A stretch of DNA of 7,591 nucleotides from Bacillota bacterium (GCA_023428655.1 JAEYXC010000159.1:1-7591), one strand, 5' to 3'. Counted from the stretch's first letter, positions 1-6,017 are shown. Numbers and translations are program-made. Notes: a model not told the origin generated them from the letters alone.

Positions 1-1029
1 TCAGTTGAAAAGAGTACCCGCGTAAAGGCAAGAGTAAAGGCACATGCATTCCGTGAGTTCGTGGAGGGCAAGGATAAGGTTGTTATCATGGGACATAGAA
101 TTGGCGATGTGGATTCCTTTGGTTCTGCCATCGGTGTATACCGTATCGCAAAGTCCTTTAATAAAAAGGTCCATATCGTAATTAATGAGGTAACCTCATC
201 CCTACGTCCGCTTATGAATAAGTTTGTGAATAATCCGGATTATGAAGAGGATATGTTCTTGAAGAACGAACAGGCCAGGGAGGTTGTAGATATTAATACA
301 CTCCTGGTTATTGTAGATGTTAATCGGCCTTCCTATCTGGAATGTGCGGAATTGTTAGAACGTACCAAAACCATCGTAATTTTTGATCACCATCGTCAGA
401 CCAATGAAGCGATCGATTCTGCAGTATTATCCTATGTGGAGCCCTATGCCTCCTCAACTAGTGAGATGATAGCGGAGATTATGCAATATATCGGGGGCAA
501 CCTTAAGCTGAAGCCCGTCGAGGCAGATGCCTTATATGCAGGTATCATGATTGATACGAATAACTTTTTGACAAAGACTGGAGTTCGTACCTTTGAGGCA
601 GCTGCTTATCTGAGAAGGAGTGGGGCGGATATCACTCGAATCCGTAAATCCTTCCGAAGTGAGATGGTTGAATTTAAAATTAAAGCGGATGCGATCAGCA
701 GTACTGAGATTTATCTTAAGCATTATGCAATCGCTGTCTGTACCAGCTCGGACGTGGATAGTCCGATGATCATAGGGGCTCAGGTTGCAAATGAGCTTCT
801 TAACATTAATGATATTAAGGCTACCTTTGTTTTAACGGATTTTAATGGCGTTATATACATCAGCGCCAGATCTATTGATGAGGTAAATGTTCAAATTATT
901 ATGGAAAAGCTTGGCGGAGGCGGACATTTAAGTGTGGCCGGAAGCCAGTTAGAGAATACAACGATCCAGGATGCTATATTTAAACTCAAATCAACCTTAA
1001 CGAAGATGCATGAAGAGGGAGAGTTGTAG
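1..1029 (+). CDS. gdpP: Cyclic-di-AMP phosphodiesterase GdpP, C-terminal part (DHH/DHHA1 domains)
   Basis: This is a partial gene. The reading frame is open from base 1, so the start lies to the left and the 342 visible residues are the C-terminal catalytic half. GdpP is a membrane-anchored enzyme that hydrolyses the second messenger c-di-AMP to pApA. The DHH metal site is seen in order: GHRIGDVDS (about residues 31-39, H-x3-D-x-D pattern), IVDVNRP, IFDHHRQ (the DHH motif) and MIDTNNF. The DHHA1 domain follows, with its GGGGHLSVAG substrate loop near the end. All expected metal ligands are present, so the domain looks active. The transmembrane, PAS and degenerate GGDEF parts of the family would lie upstream and cannot be seen. 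The stop is 30 bp before rplI. The order gdpP-rplI-dnaB is the conserved Firmicute arrangement (B. subtilis yybT-rplI-dnaC), which supports the call over other DHH proteins such as NrnA. Confidence 0.95.
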   Translation, partial: SVEKSTRVKARVKAHAFREFVEGKDKVVIMGHRIGDVDSFGSAIGVYRIAKSFNKKVHIVINEVTSSLRPLMNKFVNNPDYEEDMFLKNEQAREVVDINTLLVIVDVNRPSYLECAELLERTKTIVIFDHHRQTNEAIDSAVLSYVEPYASSTSEMIAEIMQYIGGNLKLKPVEADALYAGIMIDTNNFLTKTGVRTFEAAAYLRRSGADITRIRKSFRSEMVEFKIKADAISSTEIYLKHYAIAVCTSSDVDSPMIIGAQVANELLNINDIKATFVLTDFNGVIYISARSIDEVNVQIIMEKLGGGGHLSVAGSQLENTTIQDAIFKLKSTLTKMHEEGEL

Positions 1030-1059
1030 TCAAAATCGATCGATAAAGGAGAGAGACAC

Positions 1060-1506
1060 ATGGAGGTTATTTTAACACAGGATGTAAAGTCCCTTGGTAA
1101 GAAGGGTGATATTGTTAAAGTGAATGATGGCTATGCAAGAAACTTCATTTTACCGAAGAAGTTAGGAATGGAAGCAACAAAACAGAATCTCTACGATTTA
1201 AGTATGCAAAAGGCAGCAGAGGAGAAAAGACAAAAGGAGATTTTAGAAGAGGCAAAGACCTTTGGAAAGAAGCTGGAGGAGCTTACAATTAAGCTGTCCA
1301 TCAAGGCCGGTGAAGGCGGTAAGACCTTTGGTTCCGTCTCCACGAAGGAAATTGCAGAGGCAGCAAAGAAGCAATTTAATCTTGACATTGATAAGAAGAA
1401 GCTGCAGTTAAATGACCCGATTAAGCATGCCGGATCCTATACTGTTCCCGTTAAATTACACCCTCAGGTAACCGCAGAGCTTAAGGTTGTGGTTGAAGCA
1501 GTTTAA
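1060..1506 (+). CDS. rplI: 50S ribosomal protein L9
   Basis: The product is 148 residues, the usual length for bacterial L9, which binds 23S rRNA near the base of the L1 stalk and helps keep the reading frame during translation. The N-terminal domain begins MEVILTQDVKSLGKKGD and carries the family signature VKVNDGYARNFILP at about residues 19-32. A long charged connecting helix follows (about residues 42-75), then the C-terminal domain from the GEGGKTFGSVS segment to the end. The ATG is preceded by AAAGGAGAG at a suitable distance. The gene lies 30 bp after gdpP and 30 bp before dnaB with no terminator or clear promoter between them, so all three are probably co-transcribed. Nothing is odd about it. 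Confidence 0.98.
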   Translation: MEVILTQDVKSLGKKGDIVKVNDGYARNFILPKKLGMEATKQNLYDLSMQKAAEEKRQKEILEEAKTFGKKLEELTIKLSIKAGEGGKTFGSVSTKEIAEAAKKQFNLDIDKKKLQLNDPIKHAGSYTVPVKLHPQVTAELKVVVEAV

Positions 1507-1536
1507 GTAAGTAACTTTGCTACGGGAGGATTACCA

Positions 1537-2865
1537 ATGGATGAATCATTTATAAAAAGAATACTTCCCCATAGCGCTGAAGCCGAACAATCGGTAATCG
1601 GATCGATGATTATGGATAAGGATGCAATTGTGGCTGCCTCGGAGGTAATCAGCAGTACCGATTTCTACGAGCAGCAATATGCGATTCTTTATGAGACCAT
1701 GCAGGAGCTGTATAATGAGGGAAAACCCGTCGATCTCGTCACTCTTCAGGACCGACTGAAGGAGAAGGACGTTCCTCCCCAGGTCTGCAGTCTGGAATTC
1801 ATAAGAGATCTGGTTACTGCAGTACCAACCTCTGCCAATGTTAAGTATTATGCGCAGATTGTTAGGGATAAAGCGGTGCTTCGAAGACTGATTAAGGTTG
1901 CAGAAGAGACAGCGAATGATTGCTACCTGGATAAAGAGAAGCTGGACGTAATCATGGAGAAGACCGAAAAACAAGTATTTGATATCGTCCAGAATAGAGG
2001 AACCAAGGAATTTACAGATATCAAGGAGGTTGTTCTCCGGTCCATAGACAGCATTGAGGCGGCAGCGAAAAATCAGGGTAGTGTTACCGGTGTTGCTACC
2101 GGTTTTTATGATTTGGATTATAAGACAGCAGGCCTACAGCCTTCTGATTTAATATTGATTGCAGCCAGACCCTCCATGGGTAAGACTGCATTTGTACTTA
2201 ATATTGCGGAGTATGTTGCACTCAAATCAAATGTAACTACTGCGATATTCAGCTTGGAGATGTCCCAGGACCAGCTGGTTAAGCGTATGCTGGCCATGAA
2301 CTCCAGAGTAGATTCCCAGGCAATACGTACCGGCTCCCTATCGGGAGAGGATTGGGCACTGCTCATGGAAAGTGCTCGTGTCATCGGTAATTCTAATCTG
2401 GTGATTGATGATACCTCAGCCATCTCCGTCAGTGAGCTTCGATCAAAATGTCGTAAGCTGAAGCTGGAGAAGAATTTGGGATTGATCATTATCGATTACC
2501 TTCAGCTGATGACCGGTAGTAAAAAGTCGGAATCCAGACAGCAGGAGATTTCTGAGATCTCAAGATCTCTCAAATCCTTAGCAAGAGAAGTAAATGTACC
2601 GGTGGTTGCCTTATCCCAGCTAAGTCGTGCCGTGGAGCAGCGACCGGATAAACGCCCGATGCTATCCGATCTTCGTGAATCCGGTGCTATTGAGCAGGAT
2701 GCCGACGTTGTAATGTTCATCTACCGAGATGATTACTACAACAAGGATACCGAAGAACCGGGAGTATCAGAAATTATTATCGGAAAACAAAGAAACGGTC
2801 CCGTAGGAACCGTAAAGCTGGCTTGGCAAGCGAACTTCACAAAGTTCGCAAACTTGGAACGCTGA
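1537..2865 (+). CDS. dnaB: Replicative DNA helicase DnaB (DnaC in Bacillus)
   Basis: The product is 442 residues, within the usual range. DnaB forms the hexameric ring helicase that unwinds DNA at the fork and interacts with primase. The N-terminal domain (about residues 8-110) begins with the typical PHSAEAEQSVIGSM. After a linker, the RecA-like domain has Walker A ARPSMGKTA (about 210-218), the FSLEMS segment (238-243), Walker B LGLIIIDYLQLM (314-325), LSQLSRAVEQR (359-369), SDLRESGAIEQDAD (377-390) and GKQRNGP near 416-422, which supplies the lysine/arginine fingers. No intein interrupts the Walker A site, although this is a common insertion point in the family. The ATG has GGGAGGA seven bases upstream. 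The stop codon sits inside the left arm of the inverted-repeat element at 2861-3091, so the last residues may have been set by that element. The protein ends FTKFANLER. Confidence 0.98.
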   Translation: MDESFIKRILPHSAEAEQSVIGSMIMDKDAIVAASEVISSTDFYEQQYAILYETMQELYNEGKPVDLVTLQDRLKEKDVPPQVCSLEFIRDLVTAVPTSANVKYYAQIVRDKAVLRRLIKVAEETANDCYLDKEKLDVIMEKTEKQVFDIVQNRGTKEFTDIKEVVLRSIDSIEAAAKNQGSVTGVATGFYDLDYKTAGLQPSDLILIAARPSMGKTAFVLNIAEYVALKSNVTTAIFSLEMSQDQLVKRMLAMNSRVDSQAIRTGSLSGEDWALLMESARVIGNSNLVIDDTSAISVSELRSKCRKLKLEKNLGLIIIDYLQLMTGSKKSESRQQEISEISRSLKSLAREVNVPVVALSQLSRAVEQRPDKRPMLSDLRESGAIEQDADVVMFIYRDDYYNKDTEEPGVSEIIIGKQRNGPVGTVKLAWQANFTKFANLER

Positions 2866-2872
2866 GACCTGC

Positions 2873-2936
2873 ATAAAAAGAAAGAAAGCTACGCGCAAGA
2901 GCTCGCTCTTAAGCGCGTAGCTTTCTTTCTTTTTAT
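2873..2936. terminator. Long perfect hairpin terminator after dnaB, bidirectional in form
   Basis: A 24-base left arm (2873-2896) pairs perfectly with 2913-2936. The 16-base loop can form a further short stem (AAGAG with CTCTT). The top of the stem is GC-rich (CTACGCGC/GCGCGTAG) and the base is A/T-rich, with a run of five T at 2930-2934 on the plus strand and five A at 2875-2879, so it could stop transcription from either side. It starts 8 bp after the dnaB stop and probably ends the gdpP-rplI-dnaB transcript. A 24-bp stem is much longer than an ordinary intrinsic terminator. Confidence 0.8.
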
Positions 2937-2940
2937 ATAG

Positions 2941-3074
2941 GCGAAGCCTATGCCACCGAGAGGCCGAAGGCATCGAGGTGGTGCAGGTCTCAGCAAGAGA
3001 GACCGTGGCGAAGCCTATGCCACCGAGAGGCCGAAGGCATCGAGGTGGAGCAGGACTCAGCAAGAGAGACCATG
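2941..3074. repeat. Two 67-bp tandem repeat units, plus a partial third
   Basis: Unit 1 (2941-3007) and unit 2 (3008-3074) differ at only three positions. The sequence from about 3074 to 3091 repeats the GGTGGTGCAGGTCTCAGC part of unit 1, as if a third copy lost its first portion. Each unit holds short GAA-loop hairpins (GGC-GAA-GCC and GCC-GAA-GGC), a CCACC...GGTGG pairing around the second one, and a GGTCTC...GAGACC hairpin that is intact in unit 1 but broken by a change in unit 2. The first GAA hairpin extends to ATAGGC-GAA-GCCTAT at 2937-2951. A unit length of 67 is not a multiple of three, which argues against a coding repeat. Confidence 0.85.
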
Positions 3075-3115
3075 GTGGTGCAGGTCTCAGCTATTAATAC
3101 ATTTTTATAAAATGA

Positions 3116-3144
3116 TTGACAAAAATTTCATAAGTGAGTACAAT
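3116..3144 (+). promoter_or_regulatory. Sigma-A type promoter of the MFS gene
   Basis: A perfect -35 box TTGACA (3116-3121) is followed by 17 bases and a -10 box TACAAT (3139-3144, one mismatch from TATAAT). Transcription would start near 3151, giving a leader of about 50 bases before the TTG start at 3202. The promoter lies just outside the repeat block, so the transporter is expressed independently of dnaB. Confidence 0.8.
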
Positions 3145-3147
3145 TGG

Positions 3148-3172
3148 TCATTAATGAATTTATCAATAAATT
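3148..3172. promoter_or_regulatory. Two abutting palindromes at the predicted MFS transcription start
   Basis: TCATTAATGA (3148-3157) is a perfect 10-bp palindrome. It is followed at once, sharing one base, by AATTTAT-CA-ATAAATT (3157-3172), which has perfect 7-bp arms. Both sit over the expected start of transcription, where a repressor would block the promoter. In AT-rich sequence such palindromes can arise by chance, so the operator role is only a suggestion and no regulator is identified. Confidence 0.35.
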
Positions 3173-3201
3173 GCTTCAAAGTAGAATGGAGGGGGATATT
3201 C

Positions 3202-4473
3202 TTGGAAACAAAGCATGCTAAGCTAACATATTTCGGATTGCCCAGGAGTGTATATGTAATATTTTTTGCCAGAGTGGTAAACTCGATGGGTAATTTTGTC
3301 CATCCGTTCATGACTCTGTTATTGACCTCAAAAGGAGGTATGGGTGAGGAAAAGGTAGGGTTATTTCTTCTGCTTTCTTCCATCGTTCAGATACCGGGGT
3401 CCTTGCTGGGAGGCAAACTCACTGATAAATTGGGGAGAAAGAAAATTATGATTGCCTTCATGGGACTGGCAGCCTTATGCTTGATTCCATGTGCCTTTTT
3501 GCTTGATAATCAAGAGCTTTTTCAATACATACCCTGGTTATTAATCTTATCCTCCTATTTTGGGAGTGTGGCAGGACCTGCCAGCGGGGCTATGATGAAT
3601 GATTTAACATTACCCCAGAACCGTCAAGCGGCATTTTCGCTGCTATATATGGGTATGAATGCAGGAACAGCCCTTGGCTCCATCATAGCAGGAGTTCTAT
3701 TTAATAATTTTATGAAGTACCTGTTTATAGGAGATGCCATTACAACACTAATATCGATCCTATTACTGGCGTTGTTGGTAAAGGAGACGAAACCGGAGAC
3801 GGAAGAGCTTGAGCAGGTTGCCCAGGTGAGAATGGATGAGAAAGCAGAAAAGGGTGGTCTACTCTCAGCCTTATTAAAACGCCCGACTCTTTTGATTTTT
3901 GCTTGCTTTGATATGCTATATGCTTTTGTCTATGCACAAACTAATTTCAGTCTGCCCTTACAGACCAAAACCGTTTTTGGAGAAGAGCTGGGAGCCGGTT
4001 TTTTTGGAACCATAGCAATGATCAACTGCCTTGAGGTAATCTTCCTGACAACGGTTATCACCTTAATTACAAGAAAGATTCGACCGGTTTATAATGTGGC
4101 AATTGCAGGCATTTTCTATGCCATAGGCTTTGGTATGCTATTCTTTGTGGAGAGCTTCTGGTTGTTCATTCTATCCACTGTCATTTGGACCGTGGGAGAG
4201 ATTATTAATGCGACCAACATTGGTGTTTATATTGCCAACCATACACCCATTACCCATCGTGGACGGTTCAATTCCATCATAAACATTATAACAGGTACTG
4301 GGCACGCGATATCACCTTATATTATGGGTGCATACATTGCTCGATACAGTGTTACTAATGTATGGCCGATCATATCTGTCGTTTCCATCGTTGCCACATT
4401 ATCAATGTACATGCTGGGTACCTATGAAAAACAGAAGGAGAAAAGGATAAAAGCAGATGAAATCATGGTTTAG
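3202..4473 (+). CDS. Major facilitator superfamily (MFS) transporter, probable drug/solute efflux
   Basis: The product is 423 residues of mostly hydrophobic sequence consistent with about 12 membrane helices, placing it in the cytoplasmic membrane. The MFS signature motif A is visible between helices 2 and 3 as GGKLTDKLGRKK (about residues 70-81). A charged central loop (about 195-225, rich in E and K) separates the two six-helix halves, and the C-terminus is a short charged tail (YEKQKEKRIKADE). I chose the TTG start because GGAGGGGG lies six bases upstream and because LETKHAKLTYFGLPRSVYVIFFAR gives a normal MFS N-terminus. The open frame continues up to an ATG at 2950, but that extension is basic, non-membrane sequence translated from the repeat block and the promoter. 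The substrate cannot be told from sequence. The family includes multidrug exporters and peptide or sugar carriers; efflux is the weaker inference. The gene is transcribed alone, with its own promoter and terminator. Confidence 0.88.
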   Translation: METKHAKLTYFGLPRSVYVIFFARVVNSMGNFVHPFMTLLLTSKGGMGEEKVGLFLLLSSIVQIPGSLLGGKLTDKLGRKKIMIAFMGLAALCLIPCAFLLDNQELFQYIPWLLILSSYFGSVAGPASGAMMNDLTLPQNRQAAFSLLYMGMNAGTALGSIIAGVLFNNFMKYLFIGDAITTLISILLLALLVKETKPETEELEQVAQVRMDEKAEKGGLLSALLKRPTLLIFACFDMLYAFVYAQTNFSLPLQTKTVFGEELGAGFFGTIAMINCLEVIFLTTVITLITRKIRPVYNVAIAGIFYAIGFGMLFFVESFWLFILSTVIWTVGEIINATNIGVYIANHTPITHRGRFNSIINIITGTGHAISPYIMGAYIARYSVTNVWPIISVVSIVATLSMYMLGTYEKQKEKRIKADEIMV

Positions 4474-4561
4474 AAATCTAAGTTACAGAAGGAGCCTTCG
4501 AATATTTTCTTTGTAATTTTCCAGTATTGTATATCATTTTATAAAGTTTTTGTTGAAAAGA

Positions 4562-4589
4562 GGGAACTTCTATGTGGTTTCCTTTTTTT
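4562..4589 (+). terminator. Intrinsic terminator after the MFS gene
   Basis: GGGAAC (4562-4567) pairs with GTTTCC (4577-4582), including one G-U pair, across a nine-base loop, and is followed by seven T (4583-4589). It lies about 90 bp after the transporter stop and before the promoter of the next gene, so the two genes are separate units. Confidence 0.75.
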
Positions 4590-4626
4590 GTGTCGATAAG
4601 TTATATGGGAATAAGTGGGAATTATA

Positions 4627-4654
4627 TTGCAATTGAAGTTTGCTATGTTATAAT
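4627..4654 (+). promoter_or_regulatory. Promoter of the MerR-type gene (extended -10)
   Basis: A consensus -10 box TATAAT (4649-4654) is preceded by TG one base away (TGTTATAAT, an extended -10). A -35-like TTGCAA (4627-4632) lies 16 bases upstream. Transcription would start near 4661, so the GTG at 4662 would be at the very 5' end of the mRNA. This supports the later GTG at 4698 as the start. The direct repeat GGGAAT at 4607 and 4617, ten bases apart, lies just upstream and could be a protein-binding site, though this is weak. Confidence 0.75.
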
Positions 4655-4697
4655 GTAAAAAGTGGAAAATAAATACATAATAAGGGAGGGTGTTGAA

Positions 4698-5366
4698 GTG
4701 GAGGAAGTTAGGTATATGATTTCTGAGGCCTCAAAGCGTGTCGATGTAGAAGCCCATGTTCTCAGGTATTGGCAAAAGCAGCTGGGTCTACCGATTTCCC
4801 GAAATGAGATGGAACAACGATACTATAAGGAAGCAGATATTGAGCTTTTTAAGAAAGTAAAGTTATTGAAGGATCGGGGGTTTCAGCTGAAGGCTATTAA
4901 GATGCTTATATCTAATTTGGATAAGCCGGAGATACTTGATACGGATGCTGAAATATTACTTGGAGAAAGACTAGTTGGGAAGGAGCAGCACATGCAACAG
5001 GAGGAAAAACTACAGGAAAATGAAAGTGGGACAAGCTTAATCACCGAGAAGGAGCAGAGTGAAATTGCGGAGGACCCGAGTTCAAAGATGAGTCAGTTCA
5101 AAGCGGTCTTAAGCCATATCGTTTTGGAGGCATTAAAAGAAAACAACGCAGCGCTATCGCAGGATATCAGTTCCAATGTTTGCGATGGGGTGATAAAGGA
5201 AATGAATTATTTGATGCGTATTCAGGAAGAAAAGGAGGAAGAACGTTACCGTAAGTTTGATGCAACCTTAAGAGACTATCAAAAGGGCAGAATGATGGTG
5301 GCGGCTACTTCCGAACATAAGAGAAAGAAATCGAAATTCTTTAAGAAAAATCATCCTTATATTTAG
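4698..5366 (+). CDS. MerR-family helix-turn-helix DNA-binding protein with charged helical tail
   Basis: The 222-residue product begins with a MerR-type winged helix-turn-helix: YMISEASKRVDVEAHVLRYW (about residues 6-25), the wing with NEMEQRYYKEADIELF (36-51), and the second helix pair KLLKDRGFQLKAIKML. There is no cysteine-rich metal site or recognisable ligand domain. Instead come an acidic, glutamine-rich linker (about 75-125), a helical stretch with ALKENNAALSQDI, a likely coiled coil (MRIQEEKEEERYRKFDATLRDYQ) and a very basic end (HKRKKSKFFKKNHPYI). MerR head plus coiled coil recalls the chromosome-anchoring protein RacA and the MerR/DUF3967-type proteins of Firmicutes, but I cannot assign either. 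The GTG start is chosen because AAGGGAGGG lies seven bases upstream; the in-frame GTG at 4662 lacks a site and coincides with the predicted transcript start. The gene appears monocistronic. Whether it acts as a regulator or in chromosome organisation is open. Confidence 0.85.
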   Translation: MEEVRYMISEASKRVDVEAHVLRYWQKQLGLPISRNEMEQRYYKEADIELFKKVKLLKDRGFQLKAIKMLISNLDKPEILDTDAEILLGERLVGKEQHMQQEEKLQENESGTSLITEKEQSEIAEDPSSKMSQFKAVLSHIVLEALKENNAALSQDISSNVCDGVIKEMNYLMRIQEEKEEERYRKFDATLRDYQKGRMMVAATSEHKRKKSKFFKKNHPYI

Positions 5367-5424
5367 GTGTATATCGTCCGTGGATTGGACAAGCATTACA
5401 TCGTGCCAAGGATATCGTAATAGA

Positions 5425-5464
5425 AAAAGAGAGTGAAACGGATACGTTCGTTTCACTCTCTTTT
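5425..5464. terminator. Bidirectional terminator between the MerR-type gene and the ferredoxin gene
   Basis: AAAAGAGAGTGAAACG (5425-5440) pairs perfectly over 16 bp with 5449-5464 around an eight-base loop. The plus strand ends in TTTT and the minus strand ends in TTTTT (A-run at 5424-5428). It lies between converging genes and can serve both. The roughly 200 bp between the two coding regions contain nothing else I can support. Confidence 0.85.
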
Positions 5465-5565
5465 ATGTAATTTACACAAAGGGAAAGCGAAACCATATCT
5501 ATGGTTAGTTATACGCACTCCCGTGATAACCGAAGAGACTAATAGTCAGTTTCTAACGGTTTTCG

Positions 5566-5733
5566 TTATGCTGAAATTGCTGATGTAGGGCATGTATCTG
5601 CACATGCTCCACAGTCGATGCATGCATCAGCATCAATTTCATAATGATTAGCTCCTTCAGAAATTGATCCGGTAGGGCATGTATCTGCACATGCTCCACA
5701 GCTAATACAGTCGTCACTAATAGTATATGCCAT
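5566..5733 (-). CDS. 2[4Fe-4S] ferredoxin, clostridial type
   Basis: This is a complete small gene of 55 residues, starting MAYTISDDCISCGACADTCP. It carries two full cluster motifs, C9-x2-C12-x2-C15-x3-C19-P and C38-x2-C41-x2-C44-x3-C48-P, matching the length and pattern of clostridial two-cluster ferredoxins. These are soluble low-potential electron carriers for enzymes such as pyruvate:ferredoxin oxidoreductase, hydrogenases and Rnf. On the minus strand the ATG has AAGGAGGT (5743-5750) about ten bases upstream and a promoter at 5768-5796. Downstream it shares the bidirectional terminator at 5425-5464. The two halves are nearly superimposable (29-residue period), and 30 bases around each cluster motif are identical at the DNA level. 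The specific partner enzyme cannot be told from here. Confidence 0.95.
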   Translation of the reverse strand: MAYTISDDCISCGACADTCPTGSISEGANHYEIDADACIDCGACADTCPTSAISA

Positions 5734-5767
5734 TGTCAAATTACCTCCTTTACCTGTAATCCCTTAC

Positions 5768-5796
5768 ATTTTAATATATGATTTATCAGAATGCAA
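5768..5796 (-). promoter_or_regulatory. Promoter of the ferredoxin gene
   Basis: Read on the minus strand, TTGCAT (5796-5791) is followed after 17 bases by TAAAAT (5773-5768). The boxes match the sigma-A consensus at four or five of six positions each. Transcription would start near 5761, leaving a leader of roughly 28 bases that includes the AAGGAGGT ribosome binding site. Confidence 0.6.
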
Positions 5797-5860
5797 GGTT
5801 ATTTTAAAAGTTTACATGGATTGGTTAAAACATCACAGGTCCGGTATTTGATTTGAAGGC

Positions 5861-5889
5861 TTGACGATATGAGCTCAATGGAATATAAT
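5861..5889 (+). promoter_or_regulatory. Promoter P1 of the DUF1858 gene
   Basis: TTGACG (5861-5866), 17 bases, then a perfect TATAAT (5884-5889). Transcription would start near 5896, giving a leader of about 120 bases to the start codon at 6018, unusually long for such a small gene. The palindrome TAGGCCTA (5889-5896) overlaps the expected start. Confidence 0.75.
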
Positions 5890-5901
5890 AGGCCTAAGCT
5901 A

Positions 5902-5930
5902 TTGCGAATGCGAAGGTATCGCATTATAAT
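5902..5930 (+). promoter_or_regulatory. Possible second promoter P2 with an inverted repeat in its spacer
   Basis: TTGCGA (5902-5907) and a perfect TATAAT (5925-5930) are 17 bases apart. Between and touching them lies AATGCGA-AGGTA-TCGCATT (5907-5925), a perfect inverted repeat with 7-bp arms. As DNA it sits where a repressor or MerR-type activator would bind; as RNA from P1 it would form a hairpin. The -35 box is weak, so P2 is less certain than P1. Confidence 0.45.
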
Positions 5931-5939
5931 AGATACTAT

Positions 5940-5984
5940 CCTAGTTGAAAAATGCTTTATGGAGGGCACAGCCTTCCATCTAGG
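5940..5984 (+). promoter_or_regulatory. Folded 5' leader of the DUF1858 mRNA
   Basis: ATGGAGGGC (5959-5967) pairs with GCCTTCCAT (5971-5979) over nine base pairs (one G-U) around a three-base ACA loop. Directly outside, CTAGG (5980-5984) pairs with CCTAG (5940-5944), leaving 5945-5958 as a side bulge. No T-run follows, so it does not look like a terminator. It ends about 18 bases before the AAGGAGGA ribosome binding site and could affect mRNA stability or translation. It matches no riboswitch class I recognise. Confidence 0.4.
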
Positions 5985-6017
5985 TTACAATATTTCATGA
6001 GTAAGGAGGAATATACG

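Larger units (their letters stand above)
2861..3091. repeat. 231-bp structured repeat element with 13-bp inverted ends (MITE/REP-like)
   Basis: The block begins with GCTGAGACCTGCA (2861-2873) and ends with its exact reverse complement TGCAGGTCTCAGC (3079-3091). The right-end motif occurs again perfectly at 2982-2994 and with two mismatches at 3049-3061. Inside are a 24-bp perfect hairpin and two 67-bp tandem units, listed separately. Composition is much more GC-rich than the AT-rich sequence just after it, and there is no convincing coding sequence. I see no flanking target duplication and no transposase. It could be a non-autonomous mobile element, a REP-type extragenic repeat, or an elaborated transcription terminator. 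The structure is seen directly; mobility is inference. Confidence 0.6.

Noticed and set aside
1546..1974. 142-aa minus-strand open frame inside dnaB
   Set aside because: It is antisense to a strongly conserved coding region, and its protein has no recognisable domain.
2118..2489. 123-aa minus-strand open frame inside dnaB
   Set aside because: Same reasoning: it is a shadow of the RecA-like domain coding sequence.
2767..3063. 98-aa minus-strand reading frame over the dnaB end and repeats
   Set aside because: It overlaps dnaB and the terminator hairpin, has no ribosome binding site of note and looks like a chance frame through repeats.
2940..3091. CRISPR array
   Set aside because: Units are directly adjacent, nearly identical along their whole length and have no unique spacers.
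2950..3201. N-terminal extension of the MFS protein to an ATG at 2950
   Set aside because: It would translate the repeat block and the promoter, gives a basic non-membrane stretch unlike MFS proteins, and has no ribosome binding site. The TTG at 3202 has a strong one.
4662..4697. Upstream GTG start for the MerR-type gene
   Set aside because: The predicted transcript starts at about the same base, leaving no room for a ribosome binding site. The GTG at 4698 has AAGGGAGGG.
5520..5565. Separate terminator directly after the ferredoxin gene
   Set aside because: Only an imperfect AACCG/CGGTT pairing around a small GACTATTAGTC palindrome is seen, with no T-run on the minus strand. The hairpin at 5425-5464 is a better terminator.
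5952..6017. 22-residue extension of the DUF1858 protein from an ATG at 5952
   Set aside because: No ribosome binding site precedes it, the sequence forms an RNA hairpin, and the domain begins at 6018.
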